From JANRKF01 sp964518725 (lineage in GTDB: Bacteria; Pseudomonadota; Alphaproteobacteria; Rickettsiales; SXRF01): DNA of 64,000 nt. This document shows positions 43,031-51,596 of the stretch, one piece after another. The stretch lies in contig CAZFKP010000007.1 of NCBI GenBank assembly GCA_964518725.1, forward strand, positions 1 through 64,000, given 5' to 3'. Below the pieces are notes generated by a model. The model saw nothing but the letters and a program-made list of their open reading frames with translations, had not been told where the DNA came from and did not search any database. The position numbers and the translations under genes were made by a program. The first letter of the stretch is position 1, and each line of letters starts with the position of its first letter.

Positions 43031-43608
43031 TGCGTATCATCACTGGGAAGCACAGGGGAAGGAAGCTTGAAATCGGGCCAGATAACGGCAAGAATATCCG
43101 CCCAACCTCGGATTTTGCGCGCGAGGCAATTTTCAACATCCTCACCCATGGCAAGCTGGGGCTGGAGTATCATGCGGTGCAGGACGCACGGGTGCTCGAT
43201 TTATTCTGCGGCACCGGGGCACTTGGCCTAGAAGCGCTTTCGCGAGGTGCAGCACATGTGACCTTCATGGATAAGTCCCGCGATTCCATCGCCATCTGCC
43301 GTCATAATGCGAGCACGATGAAAGAAGAGTCCAACTGCGCGTTCCTCACCGCCGATGCCAGCCAGCTCGGCGCCTGCCACACTCCCTACTGGCTCGCATT
43401 CATCGACCCGCCCTACCACAGTAAGCTGATCGAACCGACGCTGGCTTCATTACACAAGGGGAAATGGCTCGATAACGACGCCATCCTTGTCATCGAACAT
43501 GATGAAAAAGAAGCGGTGACGCTTCCCGGACACTACGAAAAACTCTATGAACGCCGTTATGGCCGCGCCATCATCGAAGTGTTGAAATATAATAGTTCCG
43601 CTTTATAA
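43030..43608 (+). CDS. rsmD: RsmD, 16S rRNA (guanine-N2) 966 methyltransferase
   Basis: A 192-residue SAM-dependent methyltransferase acting on G966 of 16S rRNA during 30S assembly. Signatures are MRIITGKHRGRKL, then RPTSDFAREAIFNIL, motif I VLDLFCGTGALGLEALSRGA and the catalytic DPPY (FIDPPYHS). Length is normal. Shares one base with the stop of the pseudouridine synthase gene (TAATG), forming an rRNA-modification pair. Confidence 0.94.
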   Translation: MRIITGKHRGRKLEIGPDNGKNIRPTSDFAREAIFNILTHGKLGLEYHAVQDARVLDLFCGTGALGLEALSRGAAHVTFMDKSRDSIAICRHNASTMKEESNCAFLTADASQLGACHTPYWLAFIDPPYHSKLIEPTLASLHKGKWLDNDAILVIEHDEKEAVTLPGHYEKLYERRYGRAIIEVLKYNSSAL

Positions 43609-43646
43609 TCCGCTTCCCTTTGAATGCCCAACTGAAAGAACCTGTT

Positions 43647-45035
43647 ATGAGCACTGAATTCGATCTCGTTATCATCGGTGGCGGCCCCGGCGGTTATGTC
43701 GCGGCGATTCGCGCTGCCCAGCTCGGCCTGAACGTGGCCTGTGTGGAAAAACGCGGAAGCCTCGGTGGCACCTGCCTCAATGTCGGCTGCATCCCATCGA
43801 AGGCGTTGCTCGAAGTCACCGAAAAATTCGACGACGCACAGCATCATTTCGCCGAATACGGCATCAAGGCAAAGGTTGAGCTTGATCTCAAAACCATGAT
43901 GGCGCGCAAAGACAAAGTCGTGCTCGATCTCACCAAGGGCATTGAAGGGTTGTTCAAGAAAAATAAAGTCACCTATGTGGTCGGCACCGGCAGCATCAAG
44001 AGCGCCAGCGAAGTCACGGTGGGCAAAGAAACCCTAAAAACCAAACGCATCCTGATTGCCACCGGCTCGGAGGTGATGAGCCTGCCGGGCGTGGCAATTG
44101 ATGAAAAGAAAATTGTCTCCTCCACCGGCGCGCTGACGCTCGATAAGGTTCCCGGCCATTTGCTCGTGGTCGGCGGTGGCGTGATCGGCCTCGAGCTCGG
44201 CTCGGTATGGAAGCGCTTAGGCGCGAAAGTCACCGTGGTGGAGTTCATGGATAAAATCGGCGGGGCGATGGACGGCGAAGTTGCCAAACAATTCCAGCGC
44301 ATCCTCGAAAAACAAGGCATTGAATTTAAGCTCGGGGCCAAAGTCACCGCCGCCGATGCTAAAGGCAAAGGCGTGGCGGTCACGGTTGAGCCCGCCAAAG
44401 GTGGGAACAAGGAAAAGATCGAGGCTGATGTGGTACTGGTTTCAATCGGTCGCAAGCCCTACACGGACGGCCTTGGCCTCGACAAGCTCGGCGTAAAAAT
44501 TAACCCGCGCGGCTTTATCGAGGTGGATCACCATTTTGAAACCAGCGTCAAAGGCATTTACGCGATTGGCGACGTGATTCCGGGGCCGATGCTCGCGCAT
44601 AAGGCCGAAGAAGACGGCGTGGCGGCCGTTGAGGGTATGGCCGGACAAAAAACCCATGTGGATTATAATCTCGTGCCGGGCGTGGTCTATACCTGGCCGG
44701 AAGTGGCGAATGTCGGCAAGACCGAAGAAGAATTAAAAGCCGCCGGCGTGGCGTATAAAGCCGGGAAATTCCCGTTCATGGCCAACAGCCGCGCCCGTGC
44801 GGTTTCGCAAACGGATGGCTTCGTGAAAATCCTGGCGGACGCCAAAACCGATCGCGTGCTCGGTGTGCACATCATCGGCCCGCATGCCGGAACGCTGATC
44901 GCCGAAGCGGTGGCGGTGATGGAATTCGGCGGATCGAGCGAAGACATCGCCCGCACCTGCCACGCCCACCCCACGCTGAATGAAGCGGTGAAAGAAGCGG
45001 GCCTCGCCGTGCTGGGGCGGCCAATTCATATCTGA
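43647..45035 (+). CDS. lpdA: Dihydrolipoyl dehydrogenase (E3)
   Basis: A 462-residue flavoprotein that reoxidises dihydrolipoamide in the 2-oxoacid dehydrogenase and glycine cleavage complexes. FAD-binding VIIGGGPGGYVAAIRAAQLG at the N-terminus, redox disulfide GGTCLNVGCIPSKALL (Cys41/Cys46 region), NAD-binding VVGGGVIGLELGSVWKRLGA, the FAD segment GIYAIGDVIPGPMLAHKAEEDG (split) and the C-terminal catalytic HAHPTLNEAVKEA. The ATG at 43647 (MSTEFDLVII) is preferred over an in-frame TTG at 43620. It is not next to other dehydrogenase subunits, so it may serve several complexes. Confidence 0.96.
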   Translation: MSTEFDLVIIGGGPGGYVAAIRAAQLGLNVACVEKRGSLGGTCLNVGCIPSKALLEVTEKFDDAQHHFAEYGIKAKVELDLKTMMARKDKVVLDLTKGIEGLFKKNKVTYVVGTGSIKSASEVTVGKETLKTKRILIATGSEVMSLPGVAIDEKKIVSSTGALTLDKVPGHLLVVGGGVIGLELGSVWKRLGAKVTVVEFMDKIGGAMDGEVAKQFQRILEKQGIEFKLGAKVTAADAKGKGVAVTVEPAKGGNKEKIEADVVLVSIGRKPYTDGLGLDKLGVKINPRGFIEVDHHFETSVKGIYAIGDVIPGPMLAHKAEEDGVAAVEGMAGQKTHVDYNLVPGVVYTWPEVANVGKTEEELKAAGVAYKAGKFPFMANSRARAVSQTDGFVKILADAKTDRVLGVHIIGPHAGTLIAEAVAVMEFGGSSEDIARTCHAHPTLNEAVKEAGLAVLGRPIHI

Positions 45036-45816
45036 TTACAGCGCGATCTGCCCACCGGAAAGTTCCTGTGACATAAGCTTGAACAGTGAAAGCTGGTCGG
45101 GATAAAGTAATGAGTGCTTGCCAGCCGCCACATCGTCGAGCGGCAGGATGGAAACCGTGCAGACTTCCGGTTTCCCGCTTTCCTTGTTACTTGTGTGCGC
45201 GCGCATGGCATGACGGTACGTCGCATCCTCTTCCAGTCTTTTTACATGGTTCTTGATATTCAACACTTCCAGCGGCATCAAGTTCGAGCATATAACCAAC
45301 CACTGCGCGGCGTTCACCCCACGGCATCGTCAGTGTTTTCGTATCGATGGGCTTGAGGCGTGATGGATTAATCGCAAGCACCGGTTTTCCATTATCGTCC
45401 ACCAGCTCTTCCTCACATTCGCGAACGGCCGCCGCACGCGAGTCTTCTGCTTTTGTATCGTCGGCGAGGGTATGAATGGTACCGGGAGTCTTGGTGAGGT
45501 TGTTCATACCGCCCGCAATCATGTATATCGGAATGTTCGGATCGGCAGCATATTTCGGGCTTTCGTAGTGAGTTCCTGCTTTTACCAGAACGACTTTCTG
45601 TACACCGTTTTCCTTGAAGGTCAGCACCACGCCGGAACCAACGGTTGCTTTCTGCACCTCTTCCACCACTGCGTGTTCTAGTGTGGTATAAACGGGAAGG
45701 CTCGGCCAGTGGCGCGCCACGATGCCGCGGATAATTTCCTTCTTTTGATCGTCCGTGCCTTCAAGCTGCTGTATCAGGGCATCAACCTGTGCGACAATTT
45801 CAGCGTTATCGGCCAT
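45036..45816 (-). pseudogene. Nudix hydrolase gene split by a frameshift
   Basis: The first part (45816 down to about 45265) encodes about 180 residues with a Nudix box: E-x7-RE-x-EEEL in the segment AEDSRAAAVRECEEELVDD, preceded by the G-T-I-H region. That frame then continues into a cysteine-rich, non-homologous tail and stops at 45187. The protein-like sequence resumes in another frame (NIKNHVKRLEEDATYRHAM, then PEVCTVSILPLDDVAAG and LSLFKLMSQEL) to a stop at 45036. A single-base indel near 45255-45285 would restore one protein of about 260 aa. No long homopolymer is there, so a real mutation is as likely as a sequencing error. It follows the bc1-chaperone gene by 3 bases. Confidence 0.65.
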
Positions 45817-45819
45817 GCA

Positions 45820-46374
45820 TCATCCGACCTGGCCAGGAATGTTTCCGCCCATCACATCGTCAATACCCAGCTTTGCATAGGCCGCAATCTGCTGCCTTAC
45901 ATACTCTGCCATTTTCGCCGCATGTGGAAGTTTCTCCAGATCGCCGCGATAGACGTTGCGAAGCAGCGCTTCCTGTAATTTCCCCGTGTCGCCGCCCGCG
46001 GTTTGGTAGGCGAGCTGCCTGCCGTAAAATGCCTGCGACATATTTTTGATGCGTTTGCCGACACCCGTATCACTCGATCCCATTTCACGCAGACTGCGAT
46101 CCATATCGGCGAAGAATACTTCCGATACGGCACGGAGCAGTTCCATCGCCTCGATCGAGCCGATTTTTTTCAGCCGGTCGATGGCAAGGAACATGTGCAA
46201 GGTGATGAGATCAAACCGGCCATCGAGCGTATCCGGCACGCCGTAGCTGGTATAAAATTCAGGAGCGCGTGCCTGCTCGACGATGCGAACATACAGCGCG
46301 TGGGATTCATCGCGGTAGGGCGGCGCGGAAAAAAGGTTGGAAATGGCTTTAAGCATGGGGTTGTTACGCGGCAT
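45820..46374 (-). CDS. Ubiquinol-cytochrome c chaperone (CBP3-like)
   Basis: A 184-residue protein of the Ubiq_cyt_C_chap family, which in mitochondria (CBP3/UQCC1) helps assemble cytochrome b into complex III. Family hallmarks are Y-x-x-IVEQARAPEFY, GVPDTLDGRFDLITLHMFL, then RAVSEVFFADMDRSLREMG with DTGVGKRIKNMSQAFYGR. Helical throughout, soluble. The ATG at 46374 overlaps the end of rpoH; an alternative ATG at 46356 starts just after the rpoH stop, and neither has a good ribosome site. Cotranscribed with rpoH upstream. Confidence 0.88.
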   Translation of the reverse strand: MPRNNPMLKAISNLFSAPPYRDESHALYVRIVEQARAPEFYTSYGVPDTLDGRFDLITLHMFLAIDRLKKIGSIEAMELLRAVSEVFFADMDRSLREMGSSDTGVGKRIKNMSQAFYGRQLAYQTAGGDTGKLQEALLRNVYRGDLEKLPHAAKMAEYVRQQIAAYAKLGIDDVMGGNIPGQVG

Positions 46375-47260
46375 CTGCCGTCATTTCTTTTTGCAACTTC
46401 TCGAAGGCCTTCACCTCAATCTGGCGGACGCGTTCACGCGAAATGTTATAGGCCTGACTCAAATCCTCAAGCGTATCCGGTTCTTCTTTCAGGCGGCGAC
46501 GGAGGATGATATCGCGCTCGCGCTCATTCAGCTTTGACAAGGCGCGTTTCAATGCGTCGTGCAGCAAGCCCTTTTCCTGGGCATTGGCCAGCACCGTTTC
46601 CTGATTATCGGACGTATCTTCGAGGAAATTGATTTTTTCTTCATCGGAATCGCCGGACATCATGCTGTTCAAATAGACATCGGCACCGGACATGCGTTGA
46701 TCCATGTCAAACACGTCCTGTTTATCAACATCCAGCATAGTGGCGATGTCGCCAGCCTGCTGGTCGGTAAGACCGCGTGCATCATGGGCGCCGATTTTTT
46801 TCTTCATCTTACGCAGGTTAAAAAATAGCCGCTTCTGGGTGGCGCTACTGCCAACTTTCACCATCGACCATGAGCGCAAGATATATTCCTGAATGGCCGC
46901 CCGGATCCACCAGATCGCATAGGTCGCGAGGCGGAAACCCTTGTCCGGCTCAAAACGTTTGACCGCTTGCATCATACCGATGTTACCCTCGGCGATGAGT
47001 TCGTTCATCGGCAAGCCGTAACCGCGAAACTTAAAGGCAATTTTTGCAACAAGCCGCAGGTGGCTCGTCACCAGACGGTGCGCGGCGTTCACATCACCAT
47101 GATCTTTCCAGCGTTTGGAAAGTTCGTATTCTTCCTTTGGTTCGAGCACAGGAAATTTTGAAATCTCCTGCAGGTAACGGCGCAACCCATCCGACGATGA
47201 AGACGGGATTGGAAGTGCGGCAACTTTAGCCGGTAAATTCTTAGACGGTGTAAATTCCAT
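46364..47260 (-). CDS. rpoH: RpoH, heat-shock sigma factor (sigma-32)
   Basis: A 298-residue sigma-70 family member. Region 2 shows SHLRLVAKIAFKFRGYGLPMNELIAEGNIG (split) and FRLATYAIWWIRAAIQEYIL; the RpoH box QKRLFFNLRKMKK follows region 2.4 and distinguishes it from other sigma factors. Region 4 contains TLEDLSQAYNISRERVRQIEVKAFEKL. It directs transcription of chaperone and protease genes under heat stress. It has its own promoter in the spacer behind rpsD (47286-47314). No ROSE-like thermometer was recognised in the short leader of about 20 nt. Confidence 0.96.
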   Translation of the reverse strand: MEFTPSKNLPAKVAALPIPSSSSDGLRRYLQEISKFPVLEPKEEYELSKRWKDHGDVNAAHRLVTSHLRLVAKIAFKFRGYGLPMNELIAEGNIGMMQAVKRFEPDKGFRLATYAIWWIRAAIQEYILRSWSMVKVGSSATQKRLFFNLRKMKKKIGAHDARGLTDQQAGDIATMLDVDKQDVFDMDQRMSGADVYLNSMMSGDSDEEKINFLEDTSDNQETVLANAQEKGLLHDALKRALSKLNERERDIILRRRLKEEPDTLEDLSQAYNISRERVRQIEVKAFEKLQKEMTADAA

Positions 47261-47285
47261 GGCTCTCTACTTTCCTCGGACGACT

Positions 47286-47314
47286 ATTATAGTGCGTTTG
47301 CCCCCGGCATTCAA
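47286..47314 (-). promoter_or_regulatory. Sigma-70 promoter of rpoH
   Basis: Minus strand -35 TTGAAT (47314-47309), 17-base spacer, perfect -10 TATAAT (47291-47286). The predicted start leaves a leader of about 20 nt before the rpoH ATG at 47260. Confidence 0.75.
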
Positions 47315-47374
47315 GGGGTGTGGATATAATATAGATCAATGGGTTAACACAAAGCGTTTTGTTTCAGAAATTCG

Positions 47375-47481
47375 CTCCTGCAAAGAAGCACGCCGGAATG
47401 GATGCCGAGGAAAGCGAGCGTACGAGAGAGTACGTGAGCCTTTTTGAGGAGGCTCCATTCCAAGCAGATTCAAAGCAGGAG
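47375..47481 (-). other. Large nested-stem element between rpsD and rpoH
   Basis: A 107-base region 6 bases after the rpsD stop folds into nested stems: CTCCTGC (47375-47381) with GCAGGAG (47475-47481); GGAATGGA plus GCC (47395-47405) with GGCTCCATTCC (47451-47461) with one bulge; and an inner hairpin GCGTAC/GTACGT (47418-47423/47430-47435) around GAGAGA, preceded by a tandem G-A/A-G mismatch. No long U-run follows in either direction. Options are a 3'-end stabiliser/terminator of rpsD, an sRNA, or a palindromic repeat element. Confidence 0.6.
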
Positions 47482-47487
47482 TAGAGT

Positions 47488-48105
47488 TTACCGTGAGTAG
47501 AACTCGATGACCGCGTTCGGCTGCATGATCGTTGCATACGGCACTTCGGCGAGTTTCGGTACGCGGATAAATTTGCCTTTCAGCCCGTCCTTATCGAACT
47601 CAATATATTCCGGGATGCTGCGCTCAGGGTTTTGCACGGTTTCCAGCACTTTGGTCAGCTGCTTGGATTTCTCGCGCACTTCGATCAGGTCGCCCTCGTT
47701 CACCACCAGGCTTGGGATGTTGGCTTTTTTGCCGTTCAGGCGCACGTGGCCGTGGCTCACGAACTGGCGGGCAGCGAACACGCTTGGCACCAGACCCATG
47801 CGGTAAACCACCGTATCCAGGCGGCTTTCGAGCAGGCCGATCAGGTTTTCACCGGTATCGCCGCGGCGACGGAGCGCTTCAGCATAAATTTTACGGAACT
47901 GGCGCTCGGTAATGTTGCCATAGTAACCTTTGAGTTTTTGTTTCTCGCGGAGCTGCGTGCCATAATCCGAGGTTTTTTTGCGTTTCGCCGCACCGTGCTG
48001 GCCGGGCGCATAGGCGCGTTTATTGAACGGATCCTTAGCGTCACCCCACAGGCTTGCACCCAGGCGGCGGCTGATTTTGAACTTGGCGGTCACTCGTTTT
48101 GTCAC
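47488..48105 (-). CDS. rpsD: RpsD, 30S ribosomal protein S4
   Basis: Primary 16S rRNA-binding protein and assembly initiator of the small subunit. The 205 residues have the family start (KFKISRRLGASLWGDAKDPFNKR split; PGQHG), the S4 RNA-binding domain SRLDTVVYRMGLVPSVFAARQFVSHGHVRLNG (in pieces), and the conserved end NAVIEFYSR. A consensus promoter stands 40 bases upstream. Its isolation from a ribosomal-protein cluster is normal in alphaproteobacteria. Zinc cysteines are absent, as in most S4 of this class. Confidence 0.97.
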   Translation of the reverse strand: MTKRVTAKFKISRRLGASLWGDAKDPFNKRAYAPGQHGAAKRKKTSDYGTQLREKQKLKGYYGNITERQFRKIYAEALRRRGDTGENLIGLLESRLDTVVYRMGLVPSVFAARQFVSHGHVRLNGKKANIPSLVVNEGDLIEVREKSKQLTKVLETVQNPERSIPEYIEFDKDGLKGKFIRVPKLAEVPYATIMQPNAVIEFYSR

Positions 48106-48144
48106 GCGGATATCCTCTATATAGTAAGTAGTGAAGGGACGTGG

Positions 48145-48172
48145 AATATACTGATATAAATGGCCATGTCAA
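48145..48172 (-). promoter_or_regulatory. Sigma-70 promoter of rpsD
   Basis: Minus strand perfect -35 TTGACA (48172-48167), 16-base spacer, -10 TATATT (48150-48145), ending 40 bases before the rpsD ATG. Confidence 0.7.
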
Positions 48173-48259
48173 ATGGGAAATAGGCAGGATTTTGCCGTTT
48201 TTGTGAGGCATCTGCCGACATCTGTGCTAGAATGAACGAAAATTAAGATGGGGGACAGA

Positions 48260-48724
48260 ATGGTGGATGCACAAAACCGTGTCGCGGCGGCGGCTATCCC
48301 TACGGAAATCCGCAAGAAATTCGATGCGTTAGTGGATGAGTATGTCGGTCTGCTGATTGGGACTTCCGTGGGGTCAGGCCCGGGTTCGGATGAAGTCAAA
48401 ACATGGCAAGCTCGCCAAGGCGGCCAGCAATCGGCCGGGGGGGTGCCGATGGTTGACCGGATTACAGGCGCAACCGGAAGGAGCACCGTAGAAGATTCAG
48501 CGCGGGAACAGGTATTCGCCATGTTGGAGCGCGGGCTGAAGGGTGAACGATTCGAGATAATAAAGGCGATTAATGTGGGCGAGCCGGGCAAGAACATTGC
48601 CGAATTATGGAGCGCCAATACATCTTATAGTGAGTATGGCTGCAGCCCGGATCAATTAAAGGCTTATCTGAAAGAATACATTAGTGACGAGCGCTTTAAA
48701 GCGACCCCAGTTCCCCTGCCCTAG
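48260..48724 (+). CDS. Hypothetical protein, 154 aa
   Basis: Not recognised. A small, soluble, acidic protein without signal peptide or membrane segment. Helical N-terminus (IPTEIRKKFDALVDEYVGLLIG), a Gly/Ser/Gln-rich middle (residues 45-75), and a helical C-terminal part including REQVFAMLERGLKGERFEIIKAI. A GGGGGA site 4 bases before the ATG at 48260 supports that start; an in-frame ATG at 48248 is an alternative. Codon use looks like that of its neighbours. The last 29 bases overlap the end of convergent proC. Confidence 0.55.
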   Translation: MVDAQNRVAAAAIPTEIRKKFDALVDEYVGLLIGTSVGSGPGSDEVKTWQARQGGQQSAGGVPMVDRITGATGRSTVEDSAREQVFAMLERGLKGERFEIIKAINVGEPGKNIAELWSANTSYSEYGCSPDQLKAYLKEYISDERFKATPVPLP

Positions 48725-49493
48725 CCACCGCCGCATCCACCGCTTCTGAGATAAGCTTCTGCAATCCTTTGTCTTTTTGTAATATGGCGAGTGCCGCCGC
48801 CGTGGTGCCGCCGGGGCTGGTCACCCAGCCGCGCTGGTCGGCGAGCGTTGCCGTCCCTATAGAATGAGTGGCAAGCGCCGCGCTCCCGCCGCAGGTGGCA
48901 AGTGCCAGCTGGGTAGCGGCCTGCTCGGTCAGCCCATGGCGGATTCCGGCGGTGACCAGGCACTCCATCATATAAAAGAAATAGGCCGGCCCACTGCCCG
49001 AGATAGCCGTGACCGCATCCATGAGTTTTTCATCGTCCAGCCACAGCGTCTGGCCGACCGCTCCCATTAATGTTGTCGCCTGCTGGCGCGCCGGGTCGTT
49101 AACTTTTGCGTTTCCGACCAGCCCGGTGATCCCCTGCCCGACGCTCGCCGGGGTATTTGGCATGGCACGGACGATTGGTGCAGCCCCCAGATGCTTTTCG
49201 TAATAGGCAAGCGGCTTGCCCGCGGCGATGGAAATATATAATGGGGTCACACCAAATTTTTTCGCAACGCCTGGAAGCAATTCGTCAAGCTGTTGCGGTT
49301 TGACGGCGAGCACCACCACATCCGGCGCGAAGCCATCAGGCAACTCGGAAATCTGTTTCGCATGCGGAACGGTGATGTCGGCTCTCGGATCAACGATCAT
49401 GATCGGATCGAACAGGTGACGGAGCATCTGTTCCCAACGCGTATATAACGCGCTGCCCATTGCACCATAACCGATGAGAAGGAGTGAAGTCAT
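48696..49493 (-). CDS. proC: ProC, pyrroline-5-carboxylate reductase
   Basis: Last step of proline synthesis, NAD(P)H-dependent. The 265 residues begin with the Rossmann motif LLLIGYGAMGSALYTRW, contain the family stretch VRAMPNTPASVGQGITGL and the C-terminal signature VTSPGGTTAAALAILQ. The ATG at 49493 is preferred; an in-frame GTG lies 9 bases upstream. It follows ybjN, from which it is separated by a terminator, so it probably has its own weak start or depends on read-through. Confidence 0.95.
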   Translation of the reverse strand: MTSLLLIGYGAMGSALYTRWEQMLRHLFDPIMIVDPRADITVPHAKQISELPDGFAPDVVVLAVKPQQLDELLPGVAKKFGVTPLYISIAAGKPLAYYEKHLGAAPIVRAMPNTPASVGQGITGLVGNAKVNDPARQQATTLMGAVGQTLWLDDEKLMDAVTAISGSGPAYFFYMMECLVTAGIRHGLTEQAATQLALATCGGSAALATHSIGTATLADQRGWVTSPGGTTAAALAILQKDKGLQKLISEAVDAAVARAGELGSL

Positions 49494-49502
49494 AACCCAC
49501 AC

Positions 49503-49545
49503 AAAAAATTAGCCGCCGGTGAGTTTGTAACCCACAGGCGGCTAA
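49503..49545 (-). terminator. Rho-independent terminator after ybjN
   Basis: Minus strand: stem TTAGCCGCC (49545-49537) pairs with GGCGGCTAA (49517-49509) over 9 bp, followed by six Ts (49508-49503). Lies between ybjN and proC. Confidence 0.75.
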
Positions 49546-49567
49546 CTGCCAAATGCTATTTCGCCAA

Positions 49568-50068
49568 CTACGCTTCGCCGACCGTTTCAAACAGTGCGAG
49601 GCGGATGGCATCGGCGGGTGCCTTGTCACCCCAAATCGCAGACTGGAACGCCGGATAGAAGCGCTCACACTCAGCTACAGCGATATCGAGCACTTCCTGC
49701 AAATGCTCGGATGTGGTGCCCGCGCCATCGCGCAGCAGCATCGAGTGACGGAACACGATCGTGCACTCTTCGGTCGAGACGTCGAAATGGCCAAGCCAGA
49801 TTTTTTCATTGGCCATGGCAAGCAGCGAGTGCACTTTGAGCAGCATGACTTTTGGGAATTTGGATTCGATGGAGCAAGACAGGGTGAGGCCACCACAATC
49901 TTCCTGCCAGGTGAACCATACATGGTACTTGCACCATGAACCATTCGTCTCCGCGATCAGCTCGCCATCGCTTGCGCGATCGAATGACCAGTCGCGATCG
50001 AGAAACACCAGCTCGGCAAGATCGAGAGGATTATAGTGTTCACCGTTTTCAAGAAGCAACGTTGACAT
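49568..50068 (-). CDS. YbjN-domain protein
   Basis: A 166-residue protein with the YbjN fold, similar to type III secretion chaperones: NPLDLAELVFLDRDWSFDRASDGELIAE (split) followed by WCKYHVWFTWQEDCGGLTLSC and the second half KIWLGHFDVSTEECTIVFRHSMLLRDG (split). The biochemical role is unknown; alphaproteobacterial members sit next to proC and a BMFP/UbiK gene, as here, which makes the assignment safer. CAGGAG ribosome site 6 bases before the ATG. Confidence 0.82.
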   Translation of the reverse strand: MSTLLLENGEHYNPLDLAELVFLDRDWSFDRASDGELIAETNGSWCKYHVWFTWQEDCGGLTLSCSIESKFPKVMLLKVHSLLAMANEKIWLGHFDVSTEECTIVFRHSMLLRDGAGTTSEHLQEVLDIAVAECERFYPAFQSAIWGDKAPADAIRLALFETVGEA

Positions 50069-50259
50069 GTTTTTCTCCTGAGTTGAAAATGTGTGGAATG
50101 ATTCCGTAGTCAGAATCGTTCGCTTTACCCCTCAAGTCTTACATAGGCGCAGGGCAAAAACCACAACTTTATTTTCCGTAAAGAAGAAATATTTTCACGT
50201 TGTATAACAATTGGTTATTGTCTCAACTTTTGAGTGAAAACTGGTTAAAAATGCGGCAT

Positions 50260-50505
50260 TTAGGGTAGGCGATTTTCAAGCTTTTCGAGGCGGGTTTTTA
50301 GTTTTTCCTGCTCTTCCCGTATCTTAGTCAGCATGGCCAGTGCCGTATCCAGCTCTTCTTTCGTGCTTAAGTTCATTTTCTGTAGTAATTTTTCTAACTG
50401 GGCGCTAACTATTTCCTCTAATTCGCGCTTAATACCCAGCAGAGAACCCGCAGCCCCGCTGGCTGCCTTGGCGATATCTTCAAAAAACCTGTTGTCTTTC
50501 TGCAT
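50260..50505 (-). CDS. ubiK: UbiK-type accessory factor (BMFP family)
   Basis: An 81-residue protein of the BMFP/UbiK family: FFEDIAKAASGAAGSLLGIKRELEEIV (split) followed by a C-terminal coiled coil (LTKIREEQEKLKTRLEKLENRL). UbiK supports the ubiquinone-biosynthesis protein complex in enterobacteria and has membrane-fusogenic behaviour in vitro. Sits upstream of ybjN and proC. The 190 bases between this gene and ybjN hold only an AT-rich imperfect inverted repeat; no gene is seen there. Confidence 0.8.
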   Translation of the reverse strand: MQKDNRFFEDIAKAASGAAGSLLGIKRELEEIVSAQLEKLLQKMNLSTKEELDTALAMLTKIREEQEKLKTRLEKLENRLP

Positions 50506-50600
50506 GTTAATCTCCTGTTATCCCATAAAAAAGCCGAGAATATTTACCTTTTATCAATAGTGATGCGTTACACTCTACTTATACAGGAGTCTTTTCAACT

Positions 50601-51596
50601 ATGAAAACCATTTTGGTGACGGGCGGCGCAGGATTCATCGGCTCCAACCTCGTAGCGGCGCTGGTAGCGCGCGGCACCCACCATATCGTCGTCTGCGATA
50701 CATTCGGCACCGATGATAAATGGCGCAACCTTGCCAAGCACCCTGTGTTTGAAATTATTCCGCCGGAACAAGTGTTCGACTGGCTGGAGTTCAACCGTTC
50801 ACAGGTCGAGCTTGTTTTCCACCTCGGATCGCTATCTTCCACCACAGAAAGAAACATCGACCTCATCCTCAAACACAATTTCACGCTGTCACTGAAACTC
50901 TGGCGCTGGTGCAACGTGCGCGGCGTGCGGATGATCTACACGTCGTCGGCCGCTACTTACGGCAAAGGCGAACACGGATTCGACGATTCGACCGACATCG
51001 CTTACATGCGTTCGCTCATGCCGCTTTCAGGTTACGGCTGGAGCAAGCACATGTTTGACCTGCATGTGGTGCAGGCGGTGGCGCGCGGCGAAGCAAGCAT
51101 TCCGCAGTGGGTAGGGCTCAAAACCTTCAACACCTACGGCCCCAACGAATACCACAAGGGCGATCAGCAGAGCGTAATCACTAAAGTCGCCGCCCATGCC
51201 ATCCAGGCGGGCACGGTGAAGCTGTTCCGTTCCTACAATCCGCAATATGCCGATGGCGAGCAGAAGCGCGACGTGATTTACATCAAGGACGTGGTGCGGG
51301 TGCTGCTGTGGTGCATGGATTATCCGCGCATCACCGGCCTGTTCAATCTCGGCACCGGTCAGGCCAGCACCTTCAACCAGATGGCGCGGGCGATTTTCTC
51401 GGCGCTGGGATCGACCCCACGTATCAGCTATTCCGACATGCCGGAAGACCTTGTGCCTAAGTACCAGTATTTCACCCAAGCCAACATGCAGAAGCTTCGC
51501 AATGTCGGGTTTACCGAAGAGTTCACGCCGCTGGAAACAGGCATCAAGGACTATGTTAGGAACTACCTGATGAAAAAGGACGATCCGTACCTCTAG
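50601..51596 (+). CDS. hldD: HldD, ADP-L-glycero-D-manno-heptose 6-epimerase
   Basis: Makes ADP-L-glycero-D-manno-heptose for the lipopolysaccharide inner core. The 331-residue extended SDR enzyme has VTGGAGFIGSNLVAAL at residues 6-21, HLGSLSSTTE, the SSAATYG strand, catalytic Tyr in GYGWSKHMFD (YxxxK variant with K two residues on the right pattern) and the family motif FNTYGPNEYHKGDQ-SVI. The C-terminus is normal. AGGAG stands 11 bases before the ATG. The stop overlaps that of convergent oxyR by 4 bases. Implies heptose-containing LPS. Confidence 0.9.
   Translation: MKTILVTGGAGFIGSNLVAALVARGTHHIVVCDTFGTDDKWRNLAKHPVFEIIPPEQVFDWLEFNRSQVELVFHLGSLSSTTERNIDLILKHNFTLSLKLWRWCNVRGVRMIYTSSAATYGKGEHGFDDSTDIAYMRSLMPLSGYGWSKHMFDLHVVQAVARGEASIPQWVGLKTFNTYGPNEYHKGDQQSVITKVAAHAIQAGTVKLFRSYNPQYADGEQKRDVIYIKDVVRVLLWCMDYPRITGLFNLGTGQASTFNQMARAIFSALGSTPRISYSDMPEDLVPKYQYFTQANMQKLRNVGFTEEFTPLETGIKDYVRNYLMKKDDPYL

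Noticed and set aside
47259..47447. 62-codon open frame on the plus strand across the rpoH promoter and stem element
   Set aside because: Overlaps the rpoH promoter and structured element; no ribosome site.
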